This document shows, piece by piece, positions 39,301-46,891 of a stretch of 64,000 bases of DNA. The translations under genes were made by a program, and so were the position numbers. The notes beneath the pieces were generated by a model, which was not told the origin of the DNA, ran no database searches, and was given only the letters and a program-made list of their open reading frames with translations. The DNA comes from an uncultured Myxococcaceae bacterium (GTDB lineage Bacteria > Myxococcota_A > Polyangia > Polyangiales > Ga0077539), in assembly GCA_945952225.1 (NCBI GenBank), contig CAMFHP010000003.1, positions 1 through 64,000 of the forward strand, in the 5' to 3' direction. Position 1 is the first letter of the stretch, and each line of letters starts with the position of its first letter.

Positions 39301-39404
39301 GCGTGGCGCCGGGCGATGTGGTGATCGAGTTCGACCTCGACGCGGTGCCGGGCCCTGCGCCGGTGCTCCACCTCGATCACATCGTGTCACTGCCCGCGCG
39401 CTGA
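36351..39404 (+). CDS. Membrane-anchored sulfatase/phosphotransferase-like protein with C-terminal HEAT repeats
   Basis: 1017 residues from ATG 36351. Residues 1 to about 265 contain five to six hydrophobic segments. The alkaline-phosphatase-superfamily sulfatase domain (about 290-650) shows VVLFTVDAMRADRLG, the nucleophile region QAPHSSYSLSSLHTGEYL, HFFDAHAPY, and the metal site VAVTADHGEEFNDHGG. The position normally occupied by Cys/Ser of C/S-x-P-x-R lies in a Ser-rich stretch without the usual Pro-x-Arg. HEAT-like repeats (about 660-870: RDRSAAVRNAAAVALGRAGD) and a beta-rich end follow. The topology is like LtaS or EptA enzymes; the substrate is unknown. Confidence 0.87.
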   Translation: MTENHEALPSRIAVGRAVLVGSVAGLLAGWSDLASTVLWLAPGPDRARLSAVLLLGGFSVGAALAALLSSLDALLSRHVRRVPLRMAALVAAPLTATAWMLFTGGRMKRLPALTLLRPVTALVLVCAGAFALASLWRFVRTIPSRSRAQRWALAALSLVAGWTLHGLDHRVLPRLYEYLHTGLGVLTVMAYAVAVVAMVPPAWWIVRAVPGAAAVTALAAALAGPWAWGALDRWPNVRAEVFATHAPFVRHAALAVAAVARRPEATGAVDPLALRRARYAREQSSQTGNVTGPVFPGAHVVLFTVDAMRADRLGRVVRGRSITPTLDGLARRGVVFTQAYAQAPHSSYSLSSLHTGEYLHETLPLGQPQPLATMADVLRGAGRHTAALYTQGVFFTEGEHLGAYREHDFGFARAAHVDRNADAQADAAIAELDDIVRRGEPPSMLWVHFFDAHAPYQGSGPTAAAQYDDAVSHIDAAMGRVLDHAQRVFARGLVVAVTADHGEEFNDHGGVYHGSTLYEEQVRVPLVIAAPGLTPQRVTAPVELVDVAPTLVSLAGARPAPTMRGHDLRPWMVRPPTPGVDTRPVFSAVNSRKMVRHNQWKLVADLTFGVYELFDLTADPGERRNLAGTETALREALHADLTAWLEALSDRGTARGAVARARVGDRAAIPGLTEITRDPRASEAERVEAVELLASFARRSLIDTLRPLLRDRSAAVRNAAAVALGRAGDASAAPLLRDLVRDERPEMRRRAGLALGRLRDPASLDALVETLWAPEESDVIEAIRALGALGDRRAIEPLMTVFPDDHVRYQVVLALGQLRDPSLFDLFARTALTDPTDDARANAIAALGMLGDTRAVPLILGTIHHTRAERYAAEALGALGVVGPRIEGFDARMVEVTPEAFESCGPHEDQLGWRYLDAHSCVGKPGGGRLPVRFFSRYGGLRLMVIRARRDDGPPVRVPLRVGGQVVATIPLSPRWEESRVPMRVAPGDVVIEFDLDAVPGPAPVLHLDHIVSLPAR

Positions 39405-39441
39405 GCGATCACCGCCGCGCGCGGGTGTTGTGTGTGCGGAT

Positions 39442-39831
39442 TCAGTCGTCGAGGGAGGGGCCGCGGGGCTGCGCGACGAGCGAGACGGTGCCGCCCCACG
39501 CGCACGCGCAGGTGGCGTCGTCGGTGAGCGCGTCGACGCCGTCGAGGGAGGGCGCGCCGCCCGGTTGCGTCCACGGGGATGGGGTGGAGGGCACGCAGGG
39601 CTGCGGCGTGAGTACACCGCCCGCGGCCGCGGTGGCCGACGCGACGGCGGGGTTCGCGGGCGAGCGGCACAGCGCGAAGGGCGTGAGGTTCGTGAGCGCG
39701 AGGTGGTCGCGCACGGTGGCCATGGGGGCTCCGTCGACGAGCGCGGGGCGCGACGGTGCGACGAGGAGCTGCGCGGGCGCCGAGCCGTGCGTGCAGCGCG
39801 TGGGCGCGAGGTGGAGCACGACGCGCTTCAT
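39442..39831 (-). CDS. DUF4280 PAAR-like spike-tip protein
   Basis: 129 residues. ATG 39831 overlaps the preceding stop (ATGA). The sequence follows DUF4280 closely: CTHGSAPAQLLV, ATVRDHLALTNLTPFALC, SPANPAVASATAAAGGVLTP, QPCVPSTPSPW and CACAWGGTVSLV, with five conserved Cys. DUF4280 proteins are PAAR-like caps that sharpen the VgrG spike and can carry toxins. Third gene of the vgrG-effector-tip cassette, it probably caps the VgrG encoded two genes upstream. Confidence 0.9.
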   Translation of the reverse strand: MKRVVLHLAPTRCTHGSAPAQLLVAPSRPALVDGAPMATVRDHLALTNLTPFALCRSPANPAVASATAAAGGVLTPQPCVPSTPSPWTQPGGAPSLDGVDALTDDATCACAWGGTVSLVAQPRGPSLDD

Positions 39832-41732
39832 CGGCCGAGCCCGCTGGTGACGAGGCAACGGAAGAAGTACCCGCGGAACGATCCGTCGGCCGTGGGGCCG
39901 TCGCTCTCGCCGCCCATGACCGTCCACTGGTGACGGATCGCCTGCGGATACGTCCCGTTCGACTGCGCCCGTTCGAGCACCTGCCTCGCGTCGCGAAACA
40001 CCTCGTGCGGCGCAGGCTCGTAACCCCGCGCGAAGCAGTCCTCGCGCTGCGATTCGGCGATGCCCACGAAGTAGAACTCGGCCTCGTGCGGCGCCATGCG
40101 GGGCAGCACACTTTCGGGGTGATGGGGCGCGGGCGTGCGACCGTGGCGCTCGGGTGCGTCGTGGGGTGCGGGAGGAGGCTCGGCGGGGCGCAGACAACGC
40201 AGGCGCGTGCCGTGGAGATGGCGGGCGTCGGGCGGAACGAGCACCGTGCCGAGCCACGAGAAGGTCGTTCCGCGCTCGGGCGCATCGAGCCATCCGAGGA
40301 GCGGCGCATCGGGGCGTTGGAGCGCGCGGACGTAGTCCTGCGCGGTCTCGTAGAAGTCGTTGCGCGCGGGCCAGAGCAGCACGCTGCGCGAGGCGACGAC
40401 GTCGGGCGTGGCCGTGGCCGCGAGCGGGTTCGCGTGGAGCGTTCCCTCGACACCGTGGGCGAGGTCGCGCAGCGCGCGGAAGTGCATGCCGCCGACGAGA
40501 CGCAGTCGGTGGTCCGGTTGCGTCGCCCACGCGCGGAGCTCGCGCGTCGCGCGTCCGTCGAGGTGCTCGGGGTCGAAGAGCATCACGTCGTCGACGTGCG
40601 TGCGATTGGCGTGAAAGCTCTCGATCGCAGCGCCGCCGCCGAAGCTGAAGCCCGCGATGCCCACGCGGCCCGCGTGCGCGCGCGGCGGATGCTCCGTGGC
40701 GAAGCCGTGCACGTCGGCATAGACCGCCGTCACGAGCGCATCGAGGAGCGACGGGCCGTGATCGCCCACGGTGAGCGTGCGGTTGGTGAAGGGCGAGAAC
40801 GCGCCGCCGTTCGACGCGGGCAGCACGAGCAGCACCTTGCGCCCCGAGGCTTCGAGCTGCCCCGCGAAGCGACAGGAGGGGTTGTGGGTGATCCGCAGGT
40901 GATTGCCGTCCGTGTGCCACTGGGCGGGCGGACGGTGGAGGTCCGGGTTGAAGCCCGTGAGCAGGTAGCGCGCGGGCTGAAAGCACTCGAACGACGCGGC
41001 CGAGCGGTACTCCCCGGCCTTCGGCGCGAAGAACACGAGCGCGTCCCACTGCGAGGCGCGCGGCGCGTGATGGAGCGCCGGCGGAACCACCACGGTCACC
41101 AGATGGCAGTTCGCCGCCGACACCGCGAGGCACTGGTACACCCGCACGAGGCTGTTGCCGATCATCGTGGGCAGCAGCGCAGACCCGCGGTGCAACGTCG
41201 GCGCGCCGCAGCCGTGCACGAGCCGGGTCACGTCGAGAAAGGTCAGGTCGACGTCGAGCGCGATCACCCGCGCGACCCCCTCCGCGCTCTCGGCGCTGCT
41301 CGGCACGAGGCCCGTGACCGTGGCGCGCGCGTGCAGCGACGACACGAGCGTGTGCGCGTCGCTCTCGGGCCAGGCGTTCGAAGCGACGTGCTCGATGCGC
41401 TCGCCGTCGGCGCGGTAGCGGCTCACGAGCAACCAACGGGCGAACACCCCTGTCTGCGAGGTGTGTTCGATGGTGATCCCCACACAAAATTCGCCCGCTG
41501 GGTCGAGGGTGAAGGTGTAGCGCCCGGGGGTGATGCGACGGCGTCGCGGCGCGCCGGGATCGGGCGTGCGCGCGGGGGTGGTGCGGTCGTGGTGACCGTG
41601 CGCCTCCACGTCAAACGTAGGCGTCGGTGGCGTCGCGGGGAGGGCCTCGCCATCCATGCGGACCCACGGAGAGACGTGGGCGAGCATGGGACTGTGGGCC
41701 TGGTTGAACGTGAGTTTCAGCAGCGTGCTCAT
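39828..41732 (-). CDS. GxSxG alpha/beta-hydrolase-like protein, candidate type VI effector
   Basis: 634 residues. ATG 41732 overlaps the vgrG stop (ATGA) and its stop overlaps the DUF4280 start (ATGA). Near residue 370 is GRVGIAGFSFGGGAAIESFH, a nucleophile-elbow GxSxG, with VLLVLPASNGG upstream like an oxyanion region and LLWPARNDFYETA near the acid position. No signal peptide is present, as expected of T6SS cargo. Position between VgrG and a PAAR-like protein is the classical location of T6SS effectors; a lipase or esterase toxin is the simplest reading. No immunity gene is evident next to it. The N-terminal 300 residues are unrecognised and may dock to VgrG. Confidence 0.8.
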   Translation of the reverse strand: MSTLLKLTFNQAHSPMLAHVSPWVRMDGEALPATPPTPTFDVEAHGHHDRTTPARTPDPGAPRRRRITPGRYTFTLDPAGEFCVGITIEHTSQTGVFARWLLVSRYRADGERIEHVASNAWPESDAHTLVSSLHARATVTGLVPSSAESAEGVARVIALDVDLTFLDVTRLVHGCGAPTLHRGSALLPTMIGNSLVRVYQCLAVSAANCHLVTVVVPPALHHAPRASQWDALVFFAPKAGEYRSAASFECFQPARYLLTGFNPDLHRPPAQWHTDGNHLRITHNPSCRFAGQLEASGRKVLLVLPASNGGAFSPFTNRTLTVGDHGPSLLDALVTAVYADVHGFATEHPPRAHAGRVGIAGFSFGGGAAIESFHANRTHVDDVMLFDPEHLDGRATRELRAWATQPDHRLRLVGGMHFRALRDLAHGVEGTLHANPLAATATPDVVASRSVLLWPARNDFYETAQDYVRALQRPDAPLLGWLDAPERGTTFSWLGTVLVPPDARHLHGTRLRCLRPAEPPPAPHDAPERHGRTPAPHHPESVLPRMAPHEAEFYFVGIAESQREDCFARGYEPAPHEVFRDARQVLERAQSNGTYPQAIRHQWTVMGGESDGPTADGSFRGYFFRCLVTSGLGR

Positions 41733-44377
41733 CGAGACGACCTCGTGGGAAGCACCGCGTGACCGCGGCCCACCATGGGCGCGGCCTGCGGGGCGTGTTG
41801 TGGGGTGAGCGAGCGGTGGAGCCCCGCGGGTGAGGCCGGGCCGAAGACGCTCTGCTGCGTTCCGCCGTGCACGTAGACGGCCTCCAGCGGGTCGGGCAGG
41901 TCTGCGACGGGGAGGTCGAAGTGCAGGAGGCCTCCCGCGAAGGTTCCCTCCGAGGCGGGGATCTCGCGCACGCTGCGTCCCTCGGCGTCGTAGAGGATGA
42001 GCGTGCCCACGGGCGCGCCGTGCTCGTCGGTGTGCGGTCGCAGCGAGGCGTGGAGCGTGGGCGGATGCGCGTGGGCGTTCGTCGCGTCGGTGTCGCCGTG
42101 CGGAGGCTCGGCGCCGCCCGTGGCGATGCGCACGCGCGTGCCGAAGAGGTCGAGGTCTTCGCCCACGGTGACCGAGGAGGTCGGCGAGCGGAGCGTGACC
42201 GTCGAGGCGTCGACGGTGAGTTCGCCCATGTCGAGGGTGAGCGCGACGAAGTCCTGCGCGAGGCGCACGGAGCGATGGCCCCGGAGGATGAGCGTGCGCG
42301 CGTCGAGCTCGATGCCCTCGGGCGTGAGCGCGAGCACCGAGTCGCCGCAGCGGAGCGTGATGCCCTCGCGCGCCGTGAGGTTCACCCGCGCGTGGGAGTT
42401 CACGTGCATCGGTCCCTCGGTGCGGAGCGAGGCGCCCTCGTCGCCGTGCACCGACGCCGTGAGGTTGCGCGCGACGTCGACGGTCACGTCACGGCCCACG
42501 TTGAGCGCGAGGTCGCGGCCCACGGAGCGATCGCTCGACCCGTTGACGTGGCGCGCCTCGTCGCCGAGCACCTTCACGCTCTCCGAGCCCACGACGCTGC
42601 GCGCGAGGTCGCCGCCCACGAGGAACTCCACGTCGCGGTCGACCTCCAGCCCGAGGCGCTGGTGGATGTGCGTGCGCACGTGCCCGCCCACGCTCTGCTC
42701 GACGCTGCCCCGCACGCGCGCCGTGTGGTTGTGGCGCACCTCCACGTCGAGGTCTCGCTGTGCCCGTACGAACACCTGCTCCCGACCGTGGAGGTCTTCG
42801 AACGACAGCTCGTTGTAGCCGTAGGGGTCGCCCACGCTCTGCGTGCGAATGCCGTTGCGACGCGAGGTCTGCGTGCCGAGAAAGGGCACGACGTTCTGCT
42901 CGTTGTAGAGCCCGCCGAGCACCACGGGCTGGTCGACGTCGCCGTCGAAGAACGACACCAGCACCTCCATGCCCGCGCGCGGCGTGAACTGCACGCCCAT
43001 GCCCACGCCCGCCCACGCGTCGAGCTTGCGCGCCCAGCAGCAGCGGTCGTCTTCGTTCGCGAGGTGCCGCGTGTCCCAGCAGAAGCGCACCTTCACGTAG
43101 CCGAAGGCCTCGACCATCGTGTCGTTCGCGACGTTGCCCACGATGGTCGCGCGCTCGACCACCTGACGCGCCGGCGGACGTCGGTACGTCGGGCGCACGA
43201 GCACATCGTGGGGCACGCACACGAAGCGGTTCTCGTACTGCGCGACGGGGACGGCCTCGGCGCTCCCCTGCGCCTCGGCGATGGATCCGCGGTGCACCAC
43301 CTCGCGCACGGCCCACGGGCGGTTGTGCTCGGCCCACGGGTGCTGCTCCAGCGTGAAGCGAGCCCCGGGACGGAGCGCGGGCACCACCGAGGTTCCGCGG
43401 CACGTGTGGGCGTCGACGCGGGCCTGCTCCAACCGCACGCGCGCCGTCGCGGTGCCGCCGGGATACGACGCGCCTTCGAACTCGTGCGCGTCGAGTTCGA
43501 GCCCGAGGCGCCCTTCGAGCCCGCGGGTCTCGCGCGTCGTGGGTTCGTCGTAGCGATCGACGGGGTACGCGCCGTCGTCGGCCTGAAAGTACTCGGGGCG
43601 GTACAGCAGCGTGCGCTGCGCCGTGGGCCGCAGCCGCGCGGTGGATTCGAAGCGCCGGATCGGGTGCTCGCCCGCGCGCTGGTCGTCGAAGCACAGCGCC
43701 GCGGGGAGCGCGTCGTAGGCCTGCGCCGCGTTGGCGATCACGATGCGCTCGCGGGCGTGGAGGCTGTCGGGGCCCGCGTCGGGATCGCGCGCGACGGTCA
43801 CCCCGTCGAGCTCGGCGAGGGTCTGGCCGAAGGTGTCTCCCTCGTCGGCGCGCTCGGGGTGTTCGAACCACCACGCGAGCCCGTGGCGCGCGAGGATGCG
43901 GGCCACGAAGTCGGCGTCGCGCTCGCGGTACTGCACGCAGTGGGTGAGCGGTCGCGCGGTCTCGACGACGCGCACGGTGAGATCGAGGTTCCACTCGCGC
44001 AGCACCGAGGCCACGATGGCCAGCGGGGTCATCTGGTGGAACACCCGCGACCGCACGCGCTGGGTCAGCAGCCACATCCGCGGCACGAGGCGCAGCCGCA
44101 CGCGGCGCAGGTCACCGGGCGCCGGATGCCCCTCGACCCGCTGCGCGGCGATCACCCCGTGCACCCGCCGCGGCGCGCCCTGCGCGTCGAGGATCGTCAG
44201 CGTCGCGGCCCGCCCAAGAAGCGCTCGCTGGTCGGTCGCAATGCGACGCGATGTCAGCACGTCGAGGTCGAAGCGGTAGAGCCCGTTGACCCTCTCCCGA
44301 CCCGCGAAGCGCGTGACCAGAAACTCGTGAGATACGCCCGCAACGCGCAACGAGAAGCGCGATGGCTGATCGCTCAT
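41729..44377 (-). CDS. vgrG: Type VI secretion spike protein VgrG (TssI)
   Basis: 882 residues, ATG 44377 with GGAGGG 7 nt upstream. The gp27-like part covers about 1-380 (GRERVNGLYRFDLDVLT, VQYRERDADFVARILARHGL). The gp5-like OB fold has VKVRFCWDTR and WAGVGMGVQFTPRAGMEVLV, then SFFDGDVDQPVVLGGLYNEQN. A repetitive VxVxxD beta-helix needle spans about 540-720 (GRDLALNVGRDVTVDVARN). The last 120 residues are an extra beta-rich domain (TLILYDAEGRSVREI) that may load cargo. VgrG trimers tip the Hcp tube. No other T6SS structural gene is in the window, so this is an orphan vgrG locus. Confidence 0.95.
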   Translation of the reverse strand: MSDQPSRFSLRVAGVSHEFLVTRFAGRERVNGLYRFDLDVLTSRRIATDQRALLGRAATLTILDAQGAPRRVHGVIAAQRVEGHPAPGDLRRVRLRLVPRMWLLTQRVRSRVFHQMTPLAIVASVLREWNLDLTVRVVETARPLTHCVQYRERDADFVARILARHGLAWWFEHPERADEGDTFGQTLAELDGVTVARDPDAGPDSLHARERIVIANAAQAYDALPAALCFDDQRAGEHPIRRFESTARLRPTAQRTLLYRPEYFQADDGAYPVDRYDEPTTRETRGLEGRLGLELDAHEFEGASYPGGTATARVRLEQARVDAHTCRGTSVVPALRPGARFTLEQHPWAEHNRPWAVREVVHRGSIAEAQGSAEAVPVAQYENRFVCVPHDVLVRPTYRRPPARQVVERATIVGNVANDTMVEAFGYVKVRFCWDTRHLANEDDRCCWARKLDAWAGVGMGVQFTPRAGMEVLVSFFDGDVDQPVVLGGLYNEQNVVPFLGTQTSRRNGIRTQSVGDPYGYNELSFEDLHGREQVFVRAQRDLDVEVRHNHTARVRGSVEQSVGGHVRTHIHQRLGLEVDRDVEFLVGGDLARSVVGSESVKVLGDEARHVNGSSDRSVGRDLALNVGRDVTVDVARNLTASVHGDEGASLRTEGPMHVNSHARVNLTAREGITLRCGDSVLALTPEGIELDARTLILRGHRSVRLAQDFVALTLDMGELTVDASTVTLRSPTSSVTVGEDLDLFGTRVRIATGGAEPPHGDTDATNAHAHPPTLHASLRPHTDEHGAPVGTLILYDAEGRSVREIPASEGTFAGGLLHFDLPVADLPDPLEAVYVHGGTQQSVFGPASPAGLHRSLTPQHAPQAAPMVGRGHAVLPTRSSR

Positions 44378-44445
44378 GATGGTCCCTCCGATGGAGCATG
44401 AAGGTGCTCACGGTCGGGAACTCTTCCCGAGAGTCGCGCGCGCTG

Positions 44446-45768
44446 TCAACGCCCTCGTAGCGACCCGATCGCGTCGGCGAGAGCGCGCGCGTCGGCGAGG
44501 GCCGCGTCGAGGTGCGGCCGCAGCGCGTCGGCCGTGGTGCCCGCGTGCGTGAGGGCGTCGGCGATGATCCGCCGCGCGTCGGAGGTCTCGGCGAGCGAGA
44601 GTTCCGCGCGTCGTCGGGCCTCGTCGTCGCGGGCGTCGGCGAGGGCGCGCGTGTGGGCCGCGAGGGCGACGTCGAGCGCGTGCAGCTTTGCGAGCGCGTC
44701 GAGCGTGGGCGCGAGCGCCTGCCAGCGCAGACACACGGCGTCGAGGTGCGTCCGCGCGAGGGCCACGCGCTCGGGATCGAGGGGCGCCGGAAGGTTGACA
44801 GGATACGTCACGGGCGCCGTGAAGGCCGCGACGGCGACGGTGCCCTGCGGGTCGTCGCGCAGGGCGTCGAGCGCGTCACGCACGCGCGCGGCATCGGGCG
44901 GACGCAGCGCGGGATCCTTGGCGAGCAGCGCGTCGACGAGGGCGTCGAGCTCCGCGGGCGCGTCGGGTCGCAGGTCGCGCACGCGCGGCGGAGGGAGCGC
45001 GTGGTGGGCGCGGCGCACGGCGAGGTCGGGGCCTTCGAAGACCGGGCGTCCGGTGAGCATTTCGAAGAGCACGGTGCCGAGGGCGTAGAGGTCGCTCGCG
45101 GCGGTGGCGGGGCGTCCGCGGCACTGCTCGGGCGACATCGCGCGGGCCGTGCCCATCACGGCGTGCGAGAGCGTGAGCGGGTCTTCGTCGGCGACGTGGG
45201 CGATGCCGAGGTCGAGCACGCGCACGCAGCGATCGGGCGCGTCGCGGGCGACGAGAAAGACGTTCGAGGGCTTGAGGTCGCGGTGCACCACGCCGCGCTG
45301 ATGCAGGGCCGCGAGCGCGTCGGCGATCTGGCGGGCGTAGCCGCGCGCGTGCTCGACGGGGAGCGGTCCGCGTGTGAGGGCGTCACCGAGCGACTCGCCG
45401 TGGAGGCGCTCCATCACGAGGTAGTGCGTGTCGCGGTCGCAGCCCACGTCGAGCGTCGCGACCACGTGGGGATGGCGCACCGCGAGGCCCACGCGCCCCT
45501 CGCGGAGGAAGCGCTCGCGCAGCGGTCCGCGCAGCGACGTCGCGTCGGGGACCTTCACCGCCACGGTGTCTCCCGTGCGCGCGTCGAGGGCCTCGTAGAC
45601 CACGCCCATCGCGCCCGCGCCGAGCTCCTCGCCGAGTCGGTAGCGTCCGTTGAGGAGCACGCCGCGCAACGGGTCGTCGGCGGCCACGAGGGCGCTCCCA
45701 TCGAGCACACACTGCTGCGCGGTGCGGCCGTAGCGGTAGCCGCAGGTGGGGCACTGACGGGGAGGCAT
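44446..45768 (-). CDS. Ser/Thr protein kinase with N-terminal zinc-ribbon-like motif
   Basis: 440 residues from ATG 45768, after GAGGGAA. Cys6-x2-Cys9 and Cys20 form a small zinc-ribbon-like start (CPTCGYRYGRTAQQC). Kinase domain about 42-305: GAGAMG loop (50-55), Lys72, HRDLKPSN (162-169), DLG in place of DFG (186-188) and SPE in place of APE (212-214). The C-terminal 120 residues are helical, Ala/Asp/Arg-rich. No transmembrane segment, so cytoplasmic. It ends 68 bp before vgrG on the same strand, and kinases of this kind (PpkA) control T6SS firing, so a regulatory role is plausible. Confidence 0.9.
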   Translation of the reverse strand: MPPRQCPTCGYRYGRTAQQCVLDGSALVAADDPLRGVLLNGRYRLGEELGAGAMGVVYEALDARTGDTVAVKVPDATSLRGPLRERFLREGRVGLAVRHPHVVATLDVGCDRDTHYLVMERLHGESLGDALTRGPLPVEHARGYARQIADALAALHQRGVVHRDLKPSNVFLVARDAPDRCVRVLDLGIAHVADEDPLTLSHAVMGTARAMSPEQCRGRPATAASDLYALGTVLFEMLTGRPVFEGPDLAVRRAHHALPPPRVRDLRPDAPAELDALVDALLAKDPALRPPDAARVRDALDALRDDPQGTVAVAAFTAPVTYPVNLPAPLDPERVALARTHLDAVCLRWQALAPTLDALAKLHALDVALAAHTRALADARDDEARRRAELSLAETSDARRIIADALTHAGTTADALRPHLDAALADARALADAIGSLRGR

Positions 45769-45781
45769 CGGGGCGATTCCC

Positions 45782-46042
45782 TCAGTGCTGTTCCTGCTCG
45801 CGGTCGGCCTGTGCGCCGCGGTCTCCCTCGCCGGGGAGCTGCACCTGCACGTTGCCGATCTGGAGGTTGGTCGCGCCGCCATCCTGCGGGTTGATGTGGA
45901 TCTCGGGGGTCATCGCGGTGGCGCCGACGTTGAGCCGCGTGCCCTGCGTGGTCGACGTGGCCTGCGGGGGCTGCTTCTTCTCGCATCCCGCGGTGACGAC
46001 GAGCGCGACGAGGGTGACGACGGACGCAGTGGGGAATCGCAT
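45782..46042 (-). CDS. Small lipoprotein, first gene of the kinase-vgrG unit
   Basis: 86 residues, ATG 46042. Lipobox LVVTAGC, then a polar 65-residue mature chain containing TPEIHINPQDGGATNLQIGN and a Gln/Glu/Asp-rich end. A TACCGT -10 box lies a few nt upstream, suggesting a leaderless start. It stops 13 bp before the kinase start. It is too short and different in sequence for TssJ. Function unknown. Confidence 0.75.
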   Translation of the reverse strand: MRFPTASVVTLVALVVTAGCEKKQPPQATSTTQGTRLNVGATAMTPEIHINPQDGGATNLQIGNVQVQLPGEGDRGAQADREQEQH

Positions 46043-46108
46043 CGCACGACGGTACCGCAGGGCCCGTGGTGCGGTTCAACGGGATGCGTGTAGCGTCGCG
46101 CGATCCCC

Positions 46109-46777
46109 ATGAACCCTCCGACGCTCTACATAGGCAACAAGAACTACTCGTCGTGGTCGATGCGCCCGTGGCTGGCGCTGCGCATGGCGGGCATCGCGTT
46201 CGAAGAGGTGCTCATTCCGCTCGGGGGTGAGGGCTACGGCGCGCGCAAGATCGCCGCGGTGCGCGCGGTGTCGCCGACGGGCACGGTGCCCGCCCTCGCG
46301 CTCGACGGCGTGACCCTGTGGGACTCGCTCGCGATCTGCGAGTGGGCCGCCGAGCAGCGCCCCGAGGCGGGGCTGTGGCCCGCGGATGCGACGGCCCGCG
46401 CGGTGTGTCGCGCCGTGGTGGCCGAGATGCACGCGGGCTTCGCGGCGTTGCGCAACGAGGCGTCGATGAACGTCCGTCGGCGCACGGGCCCTCGCGCGTG
46501 GAGCCCCGCGTGCCTCGACGACCTCGTGCGCCTCGCGGCCGTGTGGAACGACACCCGCGCGCGGTGGGGAGACGAGCGCCCGTGGCTCTTCGGCGCGCGC
46601 ACGCTGGCCGACGTGTTCTTCACGCCCGTGGCCACGCGGCTGCGCACCTACGGCATCGCGCTCGATGGGGCTTCGATGCGCTACGCCGAGGCCCTCCTCG
46701 CGCAACCGGATTTCGTGGCGTGGGAGCGCGACGCGCTCGTCGAGCCGTGGTCCATCGCGCAGACCGAGGCGCTCTAG
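46109..46777 (+). CDS. Glutathione S-transferase family protein
   Basis: 222 residues, ATG 46109, 12 nt after a TAGCGT -10. The N-terminal thioredoxin-fold domain starts LYIGNKNYSSWSMRPWLAL, with Ser at the catalytic position, VSPTGTVPALALDG (cis-Pro) and LWDSLAICEWAAEQRPEAG. The C-terminal helical domain has ARTLADVFFTPVATRLRTYG. Typical GST length; cytosolic. Substrate unknown. Confidence 0.93.
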   Translation: MNPPTLYIGNKNYSSWSMRPWLALRMAGIAFEEVLIPLGGEGYGARKIAAVRAVSPTGTVPALALDGVTLWDSLAICEWAAEQRPEAGLWPADATARAVCRAVVAEMHAGFAALRNEASMNVRRRTGPRAWSPACLDDLVRLAAVWNDTRARWGDERPWLFGARTLADVFFTPVATRLRTYGIALDGASMRYAEALLAQPDFVAWERDALVEPWSIAQTEAL

Positions 46778-46832
46778 AATCCGTGCGCCGTGGGGCCGCG
46801 GTGGAACCCCTCGACAGCACCGACTGTCTCGG

Positions 46833-46859
46833 CGTATGTGCGATTCCGTGCTGCATACG
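46833..46859. promoter_or_regulatory. Inverted repeat CGTATG-N15-CATACG upstream of the sigma factor gene
   Basis: Perfect 6-bp arms 33-59 bp before the predicted sigma start codon. Position and symmetry suit a regulator site or an autoregulated promoter region, but 6-bp arms can arise by chance. Confidence 0.3.
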
Positions 46860-46891
46860 ACGGCGACGTGCGCGACGAGGGACCGTCGGCC

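Noticed and set aside
39831-41487. Upstream extension of the DUF4280 frame into the effector gene
   Set aside because: The extension reads Arg/Ala/His-rich shadow sequence and overlaps the GxSxG protein; ATGA overlap marks the real start at 39831.
41867-44401. 844-residue plus-strand open frame
   Set aside because: Antisense to vgrG; composition is Val/Ala/Arg/His shadow sequence without motifs.
45782-46042. TssJ-type T6SS lipoprotein
   Set aside because: Only 86 residues, mostly polar, lacking the beta-sandwich length of TssJ; kept as unknown lipoprotein.
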